Source of the DNA: an uncultured Eubacterium sp.
Lineage (GTDB): Bacteria; Bacillota; Clostridia; Lachnospirales; Lachnospiraceae
Direction: 5' to 3'
Assembly: GCA_910586445.1 (NCBI GenBank)
Contig: CAJUHV010000019.1
Span: forward strand, 1 to 56,973
DNA length: 56,973 bases
A program made the translations under genes and the position numbers. This document shows, piece after piece, positions 1-10,300 of the stretch. How positions within the stretch are numbered: position 1 is the stretch's first letter; each line of letters starts with the position of its first letter. The notes below the pieces were generated by a model that was not told the DNA's origin, did not search any database, and saw only the letters and a program-made list of their open reading frames with translations.

Positions 1-440
1 CTGCAACCCCTTGATTTTACTGGGTTTCCTCTGATTTGTCCCTATTATATCACGCTCATCCATATAATAGTCTTTGCCATCAAGGACAAAATGCTTTTGG
101 CGGGCTAAGAATGCAAAATCTGAACCCATTTCCAAAATAAAATTTTCTAATTGGGCAAGAATAGCATTTTCCAGATCCTTTTCACTGTATGTGTCCTTCA
201 AGCCAAGGAAATCCAACATATATGGATCACGATAAAACATATCTAACGACATTTTCTTTGCTTCAGCTAATTCTGTTATTTCATTTCTTATTGTTTCATC
301 AGGTTTTTTTGATATTGCTGTACGCTCATAAAGCATGGATTTTTTGCGTTCACGCAGAGTCCTGACTGACCAGTTTTCAATTTTGCACATTACAGCGTAA
401 AAATCTCTTTTCAGCGCATCCTTAATCGGCAGTATTTCAA
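1..440 (-). pseudogene. DUF1016 (YhcG-type) nuclease, internal fragment
   Basis: Minus-strand translation is open from about 432 to the window edge and shows motifs I associate with DUF1016/YhcG proteins (PD-(D/E)XK fold): LPIKDALKRDFYAVMC, then ENWSVRTLRE, SMLYERTAISKKP, DPYMLDFLGLKDTYSEKDLE and FAFLARQKHFVLDGKDYYM. There is no N-terminal half and no start codon. The upstream part is replaced by a Gfo/Idh/MocA coding frame that runs into it out of frame. After KDYYM the expected continuation (MDLLFYH-like) is replaced by unrelated residues, so the catalytic C-terminus also looks lost. It is therefore a piece broken at both ends. Family assignment is from memory of the motifs; non-functionality is inferred from the missing ends. 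Confidence 0.7.
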
Positions 441-1022
441 CAAATCATAATCCCCTTTACCCAAATACATATTAATTTTCAATATATACAACAATAAATC
501 AATAAAATGATAACCAGTATGAAAATATGCCCCATAACCATATTTATATGGATGATTTTCCCTTGTAAAAAACTCGTTAGGCATATTCCACATACCTTCC
601 CCATGATAAAAATTAGTATGTGTAATTGGAACATTATAGTTACTAATAAAATTAGTTAGATAATCACATATCAGTAATATTGCAGGATGCAAACGTCGCG
701 GCATCATTACTGATGCATTAATTCCCTTTCGACAGATATCGTTACTTGCTTTTAAAAAGTGTTTATAAAGTTCACTTTTTCCATTACGCAAAACATCCCC
801 ATACGTTTCTGAAAAAATAGGCTTATCCACCAAAAAATCCAATCCTTTATCTATCGCCCATCGAATATATGCCATATGAGCTTTAGGTTCAGTTGATATG
901 ATTATTTTATTAATTTTTTGCTTATCTACTAATAGGTTAAGCGCTCGCTTTGCAAAAAAACTCATTATTTGCATTATTTTAAAATGATGATGTTTCGCAT
1001 GCGGTCCAAGCCCAATAAACAA
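411..1022 (-). CDS. Truncated Gfo/Idh/MocA-type oxidoreductase
   Basis: The 203-residue product has hallmarks of the middle of a Gfo/Idh/MocA NAD(P)-dependent sugar oxidoreductase: IISTEPKAHMAYIRWAIDKG, the VDKP segment corresponding to the family's conserved EKP, MMPRRLHP, and GAYFHTGYHFIDLLLYI, corresponding to the substrate-domain D/H-rich helix. Full family members are around 320-350 residues. The N-terminal GxGxxG strand is atypical (FIGLGPHAKHHH) and the C-terminus is lost. The last residues (CRLRMR) are read out of frame through DUF1016-derived DNA, so the gene was cut by recombination near 430-440. It lies 46 bp downstream of a radical SAM/SPASM gene and probably belonged to a sugar-modifying group. 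Activity is unlikely. Confidence 0.6.
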   Translation of the reverse strand: MFIGLGPHAKHHHFKIMQIMSFFAKRALNLLVDKQKINKIIISTEPKAHMAYIRWAIDKGLDFLVDKPIFSETYGDVLRNGKSELYKHFLKASNDICRKGINASVMMPRRLHPAILLICDYLTNFISNYNVPITHTNFYHGEGMWNMPNEFFTRENHPYKYGYGAYFHTGYHFIDLLLYILKINMYLGKGDYDLLKYCRLRMR

Positions 1023-1067
1023 AATATTAAACAGATACTCTCCTCCCCCTTCTAATCTATGTTCACG

Positions 1068-2054
1068 CTATACATACGCTGTCTCAACTGACAATCGATG
1101 TGCTGTACAAACAGACTTTTCGTCCTTTCTAAACTCCGCATATGTCTCACTCTTCTCCCACACAGTACTAAAATCAAACTTAGAATCTCTAATATTGCCA
1201 ATAATATACTCTTGACAATTATTCATTCCTGCCATATATGTACATGGAAATATATCTCCATTGTACGCTACGTAAATCATATGTTTACCGCACAAACAAT
1301 GGAATATTTCAACATTTGCGTCATTTGGTATTTCTTTTTTACAGATTGCAAGCGGTGCTGGTAAATGTAACGCTGTGCTATTACCCATACTTCTCTCAAG
1401 TAATTTCAATTGCACTTTTCTTAACTCATCTGTACTAAGTGTATTCAAACTATTTTTCAAACTATTTCCTACAATATTTACCGGCTTACACATAAAACTA
1501 TGCACCCCTAAACCAGAGACAAAATCATAACATGGAACAATCTGTTCAATATTTTCACGAGACATCGTTAACCGTGTCCGCACTTTAATTCTTAAAGCAA
1601 GTGCATCCTTCATAAACTGAGTTGAAGCTTGAAATGCCCCTTTCCTTCCACGAAAACTATCTACATATTGTTCATCAATACCATCTAAACTTACATGCAA
1701 AAGCAAATTTGTTAAATTTTCACCAAAAGTTTCCTTTATCATATAAGGAGTAATATTACCAGAACCAGTTGTATTTATTTGTACCTCTAATCCCTTTGAT
1801 AAAGCAAATTCAACAACTTCTTTTGTTCTGCTCCATACTTTTGTAAGAAGAGCCTCTCCACCTGTTATATCCACTTTTTGCAATCTATAGTTTATCACAA
1901 GATATTCAAGAAACTCTTTAATCTGCTCAATAGAAAGCTCATATGCCATGATTTCATCATACTTATCCCTTAATTGCTGAGGAACATAACAATGCTGACA
2001 GTTTAACTCACAATAATATGATATCGCTAAACAAATCTTTTTAATTTCACGCAC
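1068..2054 (-). CDS. Radical SAM/SPASM-like protein
   Basis: The 328-residue product carries the radical SAM cluster motif CELNCQHC near residues 15-22, followed by VDITGGEALL (a GGE-type SAM-binding strand) and HVSLDGIDEQYVDSFRG, typical of SPASM-family enzymes. In the C-terminal part, CLCGKHMIYVAYNGDIFPCTYMAG and a later Cys fit auxiliary cluster ligands. However, the protein ends soon after VCTAHRLSV, without the usual closing Cys-rich segment, so the C-terminus may be truncated or altered. It starts 5 bp downstream of the B12-radical SAM gene and precedes the Gfo/Idh/MocA fragment, so they were probably one operon. Substrate is unknown; a peptide or sugar modification is possible from family knowledge. 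Confidence 0.75.
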   Translation of the reverse strand: MREIKKICLAISYYCELNCQHCYVPQQLRDKYDEIMAYELSIEQIKEFLEYLVINYRLQKVDITGGEALLTKVWSRTKEVVEFALSKGLEVQINTTGSGNITPYMIKETFGENLTNLLLHVSLDGIDEQYVDSFRGRKGAFQASTQFMKDALALRIKVRTRLTMSRENIEQIVPCYDFVSGLGVHSFMCKPVNIVGNSLKNSLNTLSTDELRKVQLKLLERSMGNSTALHLPAPLAICKKEIPNDANVEIFHCLCGKHMIYVAYNGDIFPCTYMAGMNNCQEYIIGNIRDSKFDFSTVWEKSETYAEFRKDEKSVCTAHRLSVETAYV

Positions 2055-2059
2055 AAAAA

Positions 2060-3310
2060 TTACCTCCTTGCTAATCTCTTATTCCTTTTTGTAAGGACGC
2101 TCCATATATCCCCATATTCATCTCCTAACATTTTCTCCATCCTATTTTCCCACGCAGTATCATAAAATAAAGCATACGCCTTTTCAACCGCTTTTTTCAG
2201 CTGCATTTCAGGAAAATCCGAGTTCTCATAAAGCAAGCATTGGCTATTATTTTTGTGATGAATTATAGTTTGAAACCATTCATCAGAATCACTATATATT
2301 TTCCTATACAGTGGAGTCCCCGGGTGTAATTCCAAAGGAAAAAAATTCGCAAAATGCAATCCTAAGTCTTTTGCATATTTTGCTGTTTGCAACACTACTT
2401 TCTCACTAACATTAGGCCCTCCCACAATAAAAGTTCCTCCCATAATCATCTTTGGAGTAAAAGTTCTTATATTATTGCAGGCAGTATAAACATCTGCAAC
2501 CGAAACGGTTTTCCCTAAATATTTTAAAAAATCCGGATCAGGAGTTTCAATTCCTAAATTTATCTGCCGGCATCCAGATATATACATTGCCTGCAACAAT
2601 TTTTTTGATATATTAGATGCTACATCCGCTCTTAGCTCTACCTGCCAAGAAAATTTTCCTTTACATCCAACTCTTTCTATTTCTGAAAGAAATCTTTCCG
2701 CATCATCATTAACTAGCTTCTTGTTCGGAAAAAAGCAATCATCATAAAACACGATATTGTCAACATCATATTTATTGACAAGCAGTTGTATTTCATCTGC
2801 AATATTATCCCAAGAACGTTTAGTAAATTTTCTACTTCTAGAATTACCAGAAACACAATAAAAACAACTACATGGACATCCTCTTGATGTAATAATTGTC
2901 GAAGATTTCTTTTTTGAAAATAATCCTCTTTTTCTTGAAACTCCATACCGGTTCATGATACTACAATCTCTATATGGAATCGGGATTCTATTGATATCAT
3001 GCAATACATTCAAAGGTCCCATTTTACCCTCTGTAGTAATTCCATAAAATGACTCTACTGAATTTCCATCTTTTATGTGGGCTATAAATGCTGGTAGTAC
3101 GTCCTCACCATCTCCACGCATAATTCCATCTATTGAAAAATTTTCAAAAAATACTTTAACGGTTTCTTCAATACTTGGCAAAGGACCTCCCATTATTAAT
3201 TTCGATGTAGATGCATATTTTCTACATACCGCAATGACGGATTTTAAAGACAAAACTGCTCCAATTGTTACTCCGCTAATAGCAATAATCTCATATACAT
3301 GTCTCTTTAG
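2060..3310 (-). pseudogene. B12-binding radical SAM protein, main part (frameshifted)
   Basis: This part holds the second half of a cobalamin-binding domain (LIMGGPLPSIEET, IDGIMRGDGEDVLPAFI) and then a BchE/Elp3-like radical SAM domain with GCPCSCFYC (CxxxCxxC), VFYDDCFFPN, INLGIETPDPDFLK and FIVGGPNVSEK. The first ATG in this frame (3253) has no good ribosome site and would omit the start of the B12 fold. The matching N-terminus lies in another frame at 3291-3530. The frames join if one T is removed from a T8 run on the coding strand (3311-3318), giving a continuous YEIIAISGVTIGAVLSLKSV. Either the gene is inactivated, or slippage restores it at low level. Members of the family methylate or rearrange carbon skeletons; the substrate here is unknown. 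Confidence 0.75.
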
Positions 3311-3530
3311 AAAAAAAACTAAGTCCTTCTAATACCTTTGTTATACTGTCATCATCAACATTTTCTATTTCATAGGCACAATCATAAAAGTTAAAACTAT
3401 TTCCATTTTTCTCCAATGCCTTCATCAAATATCCAATTCCTAATGGAAAAATATTGCCTATTCCAACACGTTTATTAAAAGGACATTGGATAATTAAAAT
3501 ATCTTTAGTTTCTGCATTGCAACGTTCCAA
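3291..3530 (-). pseudogene. B12-binding radical SAM protein, N-terminal part
   Basis: A 79-residue reading frame starting MERCNAETKDILIIQCPF and containing GIGNIFPLGIGYLMKALEKNG and FYDCAYEIENVDD, the usual first strand and helix of a B12-binding domain in radical SAM proteins (the P-LGIGYL signature). It ends at a stop 20 bp past the T8 run at 3311-3318. The downstream frame continues the same fold, so this is the start of one broken gene rather than a separate protein. Confidence 0.65.
3311..3318 (-). repeat. T8 homopolymer at frameshift
   Basis: There are eight A on the plus strand (T8 in the coding strand of the B12 radical SAM gene). Removal of one T joins the two halves of the gene. 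Runs of this length slip during replication and transcription (general knowledge). Confidence 0.7.
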
Positions 3531-3613
3531 AAAGTATATCCTCCATCTTTATTTTCTACTACAAAATTTCTCCATATTATCAAATAACAATCAGCATTCA
3601 ATTACAAATATAC

Positions 3614-3655
3614 ATTATACACTGTCTGTTTGATAAATGCAATGTGCGCTGTCAA
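3614..3655 (-). promoter_or_regulatory. Possible promoter of the B12 radical SAM operon
   Basis: On the minus strand a perfect TATAAT (3614-3619) lies about 85 bp upstream of the MERCNAE start. A TTGACA lies at 3650-3655 but is 30 bp away, too far to be its -35 partner, so the -10 box may act with a poor -35 sequence. Confidence 0.35.
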
Positions 3656-3720
3656 AAAAATACATTTTTAACTCTGTAGTTTAAGCTACATAATATTGTT
3701 TTTTAACTCCAGTCATAATT

Positions 3721-3738
3721 CACTACTTCATGTAGTGG
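3721..3738. repeat. Short palindrome near IS remnant
   Basis: CACTAC and GTAGTG arms enclose a short loop. Such a hairpin would fit an end of an IS200/IS605-type element next to the TnpA-like remnant at 3819-3960. The rest of the 3531-4122 gap is AT-rich and shows no convincing gene. Confidence 0.3.
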
Positions 3739-3818
3739 TTAAAAGAACCCTATAAGGTCATATTGCTTACTGTCCTACCCCAAAGGGCGATATCGCACTT
3801 GGCTACCCTTGGAAATGG

Positions 3819-3960
3819 CTAATTATTCCCATTATTCAACTTCTCCATATTCTTTTCAATATACATTTTTATTGTTTTTTCGTCTATATTACCTATGTCC
3901 CTACATAATATCCTTTTGCTCAAAATTACTTGTCCCCCTGCATTTTGAATTTAAAGTACT
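3819..3960 (-). pseudogene. Possible IS200-type TnpA C-terminal remnant
   Basis: The minus strand encodes IGNIDEKTIKMYIEKNMEKL followed by a stop at 3819-3821. This resembles the C-terminal end of IS200/IS605 Y1 transposases (GN-x-S/D-E-x-x-I-x-x-YIE). Upstream codons stay open for only about 45 residues, with no HUH motif and no catalytic Tyr helix. It is at best the last part of a decayed transposase. The assignment rests on a short match. Confidence 0.3.
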
Positions 3961-4122
3961 TATTTCAGCATGCAACAATATAACAAAGTGACATAATCTG
4001 AAAATCACTTTTCTTATTTTCAAATTATATCACTTTTAGACAATATATCCTATTTTTCGACACGCTGATCCCTTCATCCCCATACACCGACTTCACTCTC
4101 TTTTAATCACAAAATATCTCTT

Positions 4123-5037
4123 TCAACCTGTCTCCACCTGAGCAGCAAAAATTTTGCTGCATAATTGTGCATATTCATCATAAGAAATGACGTCCCTATT
4201 CAATGTATATTTCATTTCAGACTCTGAATCATTTTGATCAGCAGACTCTTCTCCAAAATCCATTTCTGCCGTTAAATTATCAGCTCCTTCAAATCTTTCC
4301 ATATGATAAGATTCATATCCTGCATGTATGCTGTCACTATACATAATCCATACGGCTCCATTATAATAGGTATAAGAAAGAATGCGTGCATCGCCGTCTC
4401 CAGCAGCAAATTCATATACCCTGCCATTACGCGCATCAAGGTATATTCCGCCATAAGGCCCGCTCATAACCAGTTCGTTTTCTCCATCATTGTCAAGATC
4501 GATTTTCTCTCCGATAGAATAAGGGCCTAAGTCCGTAATATTAAATGCCGCTGTCGAATCCTCAGGATCAGCTGCGCTTATTGAACCATTCAGAAATAAA
4601 TCCAACAGCTCTTCTGCTGTCCCTTCAGAATCTGCGTTTTCAACCGCCTGCACACTGTTTTCCTGCTGATCTACAGTGGATTCCTTTGGATCTGGATTCG
4701 CAGCTGCCTGTCCGCTGCTTTCCTGCTGATCTACAGTGGATTCCTTTGGATCTGGATTCGCAGCTGCCTGTCCGCCGCTTTCCTGCTGATTTACAGTAGA
4801 TTCTCCTGCATTTTCAGATTCATCTACGTTTGCCCCTGAATCCTCACTCTCTATACCGCTTTCCTGCTGATCTGCGAAGGACTCTCTTTTTATCTCTGAA
4901 TCCGTACCCTCACTCGTCTGTATACCGCTTTCCTGCCGACTTGCAGCAGATTCTTCTTTTACCTGCCCGCAGGCAGACATACTTACAGCCGTTACAAAAG
5001 CACATAGCCATACGTTTCTCTTTTTATGCCCATTCAT
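4123..5037 (-). CDS. Repeat-containing surface lipoprotein
   Basis: I place the start at the ATG at 5037, because GAGAGG lies 7 bp upstream; two in-frame ATGs further up lack this spacing. The product begins MNGHKKRNVWLCAFVTAV and has a lipobox VSMSAC, so Cys would be lipidated and the protein anchored outside the membrane. Residues of roughly 30-150 are a low-complexity Glu/Ser/Gln stalk with a 20-residue tandem repeat (ESTVDQQES-GQAAANPDP-type). The C-terminal about 150 residues form a globular domain with DLDNDGENELV, a Ca-binding-like DxDxDG loop often seen in FG-GAP or VCBS-like domains. It lies next to a two-component system but in its own position. Function is unknown; a surface-exposed or sensory role is an inference. 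Confidence 0.75.
   Translation of the reverse strand: MNGHKKRNVWLCAFVTAVSMSACGQVKEESAASRQESGIQTSEGTDSEIKRESFADQQESGIESEDSGANVDESENAGESTVNQQESGGQAAANPDPKESTVDQQESSGQAAANPDPKESTVDQQENSVQAVENADSEGTAEELLDLFLNGSISAADPEDSTAAFNITDLGPYSIGEKIDLDNDGENELVMSGPYGGIYLDARNGRVYEFAAGDGDARILSYTYYNGAVWIMYSDSIHAGYESYHMERFEGADNLTAEMDFGEESADQNDSESEMKYTLNRDVISYDEYAQLCSKIFAAQVETG
4661..4800 (-). repeat. 60-bp in-frame tandem repeat in lipoprotein
   Basis: Two nearly identical 60-bp units, plus flanking degenerate units, encode the 20-residue stalk repeat of the lipoprotein. The unit length keeps the frame, so copy-number changes would lengthen or shorten the stalk without breaking the gene. Confidence 0.85.
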
Positions 5038-5126
5038 ATACATGCCTCTCAGAAAATCATTGCTGAAATCAATGATTGAATGATAAAACTTCATTATTTT
5101 TATTACCTATATCTGCATAAGCCCTC

Positions 5127-6416
5127 TCAAGGAACAGGAATCACGATCTTCAACGCAAACACATCATCCTCCAGCTTCGTACTGCACTGCCCGCCATACT
5201 TCTGCACGGCATTTTTTATATTCGGCAGTCCAAAGCCGTGCGCAAATGTATCCTTTTTTGACGTTCCTTTCCCCTTATAATCCTGACCCGACGTATTGTT
5301 TTCAACCGATATCACCATCATGTTTCGGATATGAGAGGCCTTCACTGTCACCAGCCGCCTGTCTTCCGGCAGCTTTTCACTGGCTTCAATTGCGTTGTCA
5401 AGCGCATTCCCAAAAATCGTGCTGATATCCAGCGGCTCTATAAAATCCCCGTCCGCAAAAGAGATGACGGCGGAAAAATCAATCTGCCCTGCCTGTGCTG
5501 CCCTCGCCTTATCCCGGATAATAATGTCCAAAAACTCATTTCCTGTGTGATAATAGTTCTCATATTCCTGGATCTGCTCCTGCAGCAGGCTGACTGAATG
5601 GTTCACATCCTGTCCGTTTCCTGACTGCGACTGCAGCAGGAGCAGGTGGTTTTTCAGATCATGATAAATGCTGCGCACCCGTGCTTCATCACTCATCCGG
5701 TCTTTATAATACTCCTGCTTCATTTCCAGCTGCCGCGCATAATATTCTGTCTGCATGGAAACACATATATATGCAGCCAGATAAATACACCCAAAGCTGG
5801 AAAATATGGATGCCACACAGATCGGATAAACAATCCATGGATTTTCCGGCATAAAATAAACGATTGTAAAAATCGCCACAAACGACGCCGTCATAAGGCA
5901 GTCTACAATAAGCCACATCTTCACGGTCAGGTTCGCGGTAATCTGCCGCAGATACCTGCGCAGCACCTGCCACGATAATATCCAGAATAACAGCCGCAGC
6001 AGCTGTGAAAGCATATAGATCGCCGTACTAAGCACCTGCTGCCCATGCGTCCACGCCAGTTCTTCATGAGAATCAGCATTTACCAAAAAAAAGAAAAACC
6101 GACTGCCGATATCCTGCGTCAGATAATTTACAGCTATTAAAGATGGATAAAACACCAATACCGCAGTAAGTTTTCCAGCCCAGTGCCCTTCATGAAATAC
6201 GATAATATAAGCTGAAATAAGAAACAGTGCCCCCAGAAGATTCGCAAGGTCATTCGAGTAAATAATCATAAAAGAAATTGGGCTGCTCGCAAAAAAAGCG
6301 GCAATGCGCAGCAGCTGGTTTTTACGCAGGGGCAGGAATGTATGGATCATCAAAAAAAACACACCTGCATAGCTCCAGTTAAATATAGATGTAAGCGTCT
6401 CCAAAAATTGAATCAT
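5127..6416 (-). CDS. GHKL sensor histidine kinase, AgrC/ComD-like
   Basis: The start chosen is the ATG at 6416, which overlaps the stop of the response regulator (ATGA) and has GGGGAG 7 bp upstream. About 200 residues of hydrophobic N-terminus make roughly six membrane segments. The cytoplasmic part has the HPK10-type phosphoacceptor box SIYHDLKNHLLLL, the N box GNALDNAIEASEKL and the G box FGLPNIKNAVQKYGG. The family senses peptides or other signals at the membrane and phosphorylates a LytTR regulator, here the overlapping upstream gene. No autoinducer precursor gene (AgrD-like) or AgrB is seen nearby, so the signal is unknown. Confidence 0.9.
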   Translation of the reverse strand: MIQFLETLTSIFNWSYAGVFFLMIHTFLPLRKNQLLRIAAFFASSPISFMIIYSNDLANLLGALFLISAYIIVFHEGHWAGKLTAVLVFYPSLIAVNYLTQDIGSRFFFFLVNADSHEELAWTHGQQVLSTAIYMLSQLLRLLFWILSWQVLRRYLRQITANLTVKMWLIVDCLMTASFVAIFTIVYFMPENPWIVYPICVASIFSSFGCIYLAAYICVSMQTEYYARQLEMKQEYYKDRMSDEARVRSIYHDLKNHLLLLQSQSGNGQDVNHSVSLLQEQIQEYENYYHTGNEFLDIIIRDKARAAQAGQIDFSAVISFADGDFIEPLDISTIFGNALDNAIEASEKLPEDRRLVTVKASHIRNMMVISVENNTSGQDYKGKGTSKKDTFAHGFGLPNIKNAVQKYGGQCSTKLEDDVFALKIVIPVP

Positions 6417-7123
6417 AACAGTTCTCCCCAATAATCGGCCAGCTTTTCCATAAATTCTTTGCGCTTTGGCTGGCTGATCGGCACTTTTTCCCCTGAGACC
6501 AGCTCGATCTCCAGCTTTTTCACACCCTTTACATAAAATAGATTTACAATATAGCTGGTATGGCAGCGTACAAACCCCTGCCCCGCAAGCTCCCGCTCCA
6601 TCTCCTTCATGCTCTTATAGCATATGATCTCTTCCTGCTCCGTATGAAGCAGCAGGTTCCGCTTATATGTTTCTAAATACCGCAGTGATTTTAAAAAGAC
6701 CCTGTATTTTCCGGTATCGTTTGCTACCGCTATGGCAGGATTTTCCTCTTTCTGATGCTTTTTCATCCATTGGTCCAGCTCCGCCTTTAGGCGCACATAT
6801 CTGATCGGCTTGATAATATAATTAAAAGCCTGATACTTGTAGCCTTCTAAGCCGTACTGCGTAAGGGTGGTCAGGAATATAATGCCTACTTTCTCGTCCA
6901 TCCGGCGGATACGCTCCGCGGCACGCAGGCCGTCTACCAGTTTCATTTGAATATCCAGAAAAATCAGATCGATCGAAGAATCGTACCGCTCAATCAGCTC
7001 CATGCCGTCGTAATACAGGGATATTTTGATCTCCTGCCCCGTCTCGGCAGCATACCGGGTGACTAATTCATTCAGATATGCGACAAAGCTTTTCTCATCG
7101 TCGCAGATTGCTATGTGTGTCAT
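6413..7123 (-). CDS. LytTR-family response regulator, AgrA-like
   Basis: The start is taken at the ATG at 7123 (MTHIAICDDEK), with GGAGAG 6 bp upstream; a longer frame to 7210 has no ribosome site. The receiver domain shows the acidic pair ICDDEK, the phospho-acceptor LIFLDIQM, the Thr of FLTT and the Lys of IIKPIR. The C-terminal LytTR domain (about residues 140-235: VFLKSLRYLETYKRNLLLH, QGFVRCHTSYIVNL, VPISQPKRKEF) binds DNA. It is translationally coupled to the kinase through a 4-bp overlap. A promoter lies 30 bp upstream. Its targets are not evident from the sequence; the adjacent lipoprotein gene is one candidate. Confidence 0.93.
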   Translation of the reverse strand: MTHIAICDDEKSFVAYLNELVTRYAAETGQEIKISLYYDGMELIERYDSSIDLIFLDIQMKLVDGLRAAERIRRMDEKVGIIFLTTLTQYGLEGYKYQAFNYIIKPIRYVRLKAELDQWMKKHQKEENPAIAVANDTGKYRVFLKSLRYLETYKRNLLLHTEQEEIICYKSMKEMERELAGQGFVRCHTSYIVNLFYVKGVKKLEIELVSGEKVPISQPKRKEFMEKLADYWGELL

Positions 7124-7154
7124 ATGCTCTCTCCGTACAGTAGATTTTATGCAT

Positions 7155-7183
7155 ATTATACTGGAATCCCAGGCCGTATTCAA
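7155..7183 (-). promoter_or_regulatory. Sigma-A-type promoter for the two-component operon
   Basis: On the minus strand TTGAAT (7178-7183) and TATAAT (7155-7160) are separated by exactly 17 bp and lie about 30-60 bp upstream of the regulator start at 7123. Confidence 0.75.
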
Positions 7184-7321
7184 GGACTGTATGGAAAAAT
7201 TACAGTTCAAGGCTGAAAACCCTGCCTTGACAGGATTTTCAGAATTTTGTGATTATCAGCCTAAACATCTCCTTGTCAGCATCTTGATTATTGGAATCGT
7301 CATTGAACCGTTCTACAGCCG

Positions 7322-10300
7322 TTAAAATGGACATTCCGCCTCATCTATATGAGCTTCGGGCACCCAGAAATCATCCATATCCAGTTCGGGCAGCGCACTT
7401 ACATCCAAGTTATAATGTGCGGATAATACACACAGCTGTTCACGGACTGCTGCATATTCTTTAATAAGATCAGATGCATCTCTTTGGTATAAACAATCAA
7501 CAATCTGCTGGAACTGCCTGTGAAAATACTGATTCAGCTGAACCGCATGTTCCAACAGCCAGATCATAAATGGATGATCCGCAGTAATTCCCCTGCGCTC
7601 AAACAGCCGCGCATGACAGATATATCTGCGGCTCTGGTCACTGGCGGCATGGCAGAACAGCATCGGCGGAAAAAGATCATAGGATTGTGTCTGATTATGC
7701 AAACTATTTTCATAGACCTTGATGTTTTGTCTTTGTTCATAGCATATCTCCATAGAATAATGATCCTGCAGATAAGCGAGAAAAACTCTATAGATTACCC
7801 GCAACTCCCTCCGAAAATACTTACTACGCAGCCTCTCAAAAGCTCCATCTGCATTCTCCATAATTTGCTCCAAAATATCCCCGTGATTTTGAACCATCCA
7901 TCTTCCTACCGAAGATTGACAGACTTTCCTCCACTCTGTCAACGGCTGCTTCTCAATATCAATCATCTCATACTCACGCGGCATATATGCGTTTTTATCA
8001 ATCATCCTATACTTATTTAGAATACCTTGCATACCCGTTAATAATTTTAAGGATATATTCACTATCTTAGTTCGACTTATTTCTACAACAGGCTTACATT
8101 CTCCATCTAACAACAGAATTACGCCACAACCATCTTTTAATACACACAGACTTAAACCTGCATCTGCTAAAACACCTTGATATATACACGTTATCCCTGT
8201 TTTCACATGTTTCCCAATGATTGAATAAAGATCTAAGCCCCCATATTCATCGTTTTGCAAAGTCATTTTCCCCTCATTATACTTGTTTACAAAGGCAGCC
8301 CAAACGACCTGCAGCATATACCTGCCTGCGAATGGTTTCCAAGCTTCTCCCAACTGATCCTCCGTCTCGGGACACGATGAAAACTTTTTTAAAGCTGCCT
8401 TCAACGCCTCCGCTTTGTCAATGCCATACCTTGCTTCCAAAAAATCCCATGAAGCCAAAGAAGGCAGATTATAAATATTCAAACCTTCTGGATCTTGTAC
8501 GTTTCCACTTGCCAAATTTACATTTGGAACCATATCAGAACTATTAACATAGCCTTTTACAAAATAAACCTGATCCTTATCCTTCCACCTAGGCTCCTTG
8601 TCAAAGCGCACATCATACTTCACCAATGCACCCGAAAGATTCGGCATCACCTGATCCTCTTCGGTATCCAGTGGTATTACCGTCATCACCAGTTTTGGAT
8701 AATTGCCGCGTATGGCCGGAAAGCATTGGTCAAACCGTTCTTTTGCTCCCGCATTCAGTTCATAGGCCCGCTCTCCCGCAATCTTATGCACTGCCTGCAT
8801 GACTTCCTCATAAGTTTTGCCCACGCGCTTATTATTATAATATACCGGCATCCTCGCCGCGCAGAGATATTTTTCCACTGTTTCACGCAGAGAAAGCGCC
8901 CCTAATCTCCCCGGCTCCAGCCGGATCACAACTGAGGTTCCGGGCTCTGCCCGATACCCATGCCGTTCTATCCAATTTTTTCCATTTATCCCATTTATCC
9001 GGTTATTCTCTTTTGTACTGTAAAAATCTGGTGCAGGCAGCGGATCTGCGGCATGTCTTTCTGCCTGATTTTTAAGCGTATAGTATCCTTTTAGGCCCGT
9101 CACCTCCAGCCGCAGACCATATTTTGGCATCTGCGACTGCCTGACCGCCGTATCCTCGCGCCGATTTTTCTCAGGATCAAAATATAAGGTAGATACCTCC
9201 ACATAATCCCCGCATAGAAAACAGGACAGGAAACCGATCCCAAAACGGCTGATGCTCTGGTAATCTTTTGACCTCCCATATCCGCTCAGATCCCGTTTCA
9301 GCTCTTCGGACATATAATAGGAATTGCCGACCTTTAAAAAATACCGCTGCAGCATCCCAAGCGTCATGCCTGTTCCCTGATCATCAATACGGAACCAGAG
9401 ATTTCCTTCCCTGTCCGCCCATTCCCAAAAATCAATCCGTGACTGCTGCGGCATAAAGCCGGAATCCATCTCACCTCGCAGAAGCGTGGCATCGACTGCA
9501 TTCTGCAGAAGCTCCCGTACAAACACATCCCGGCTGTCATACAGGTTTTCTCCCATCAGCAGCTTTAAGATCCGCTCCTGATCCATAGTCATGCAGAAAT
9601 CACCGCTCATATACCCATCCGATTCTATTTCGCTGCGCAGCACTGCCCGTGGAAACGGAAATTCCTGACGCCACCCCATATGGCAGTACTTCTGCAGCCT
9701 TGCACAGTTTTCCAGCTCTTCATCAATCCAGTCCAAAAATTTTCTGACGCTGTGCTCAATCGTTGGATTTTTGCAGCAGGCTTTATAAGGCAGCTCTTTT
9801 ATGCTGGGATAGGCCGGATAATAAAATCCTGCTGAGGCCTGATGCTTGTCCCACTCTTCACGGCTTTGTGCATTGTCTGCCACATATGTATAAAGCACCC
9901 TCGGTGCACGGGTATCGTCAAAATCCAGCAGGTCTGCCAGACGAAGCAGCAGCGCGCAAAACAGCGGATCAGCGTCGCTTGCTGCCAGATATTCCAAATC
10001 CGGATTGTTATATAATTCTTTCGGCTCCTCTCCATGCGCCTGACAGACAGCTTCTATACACTTCTTTGCAACGATCTGGCTCGGCCGCTTTGCAAACACC
10101 GCCTTCCATTCCTTGTTTTCAAGCACTTCAAAAATGCGGAATGGATGCAGCGCCCTGAGATACCATTGTTTCAGATCCTCTGGCCAGTCTTTCGAAGCGC
10201 ACCCTATCCATTCAGCTGCATTTTTCATTAAAAAATCTTTGCACGCCTGTTCATCCTCAAAACAATATTCCTTCTCTTCTTCCGTATAAACCATGCCTAT

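Noticed and set aside
3809..3991. Plus-strand ORF in the 3.5-4.1 kb gap
   Set aside because: It has no ribosome site, and its antisense contains the better-supported transposase-like remnant.
5127..7123. Complete agr-type quorum-sensing locus
   Set aside because: Only AgrC- and AgrA-like genes are present; neither an AgrB-like protease nor an AgrD-like peptide gene is found in the flanks.
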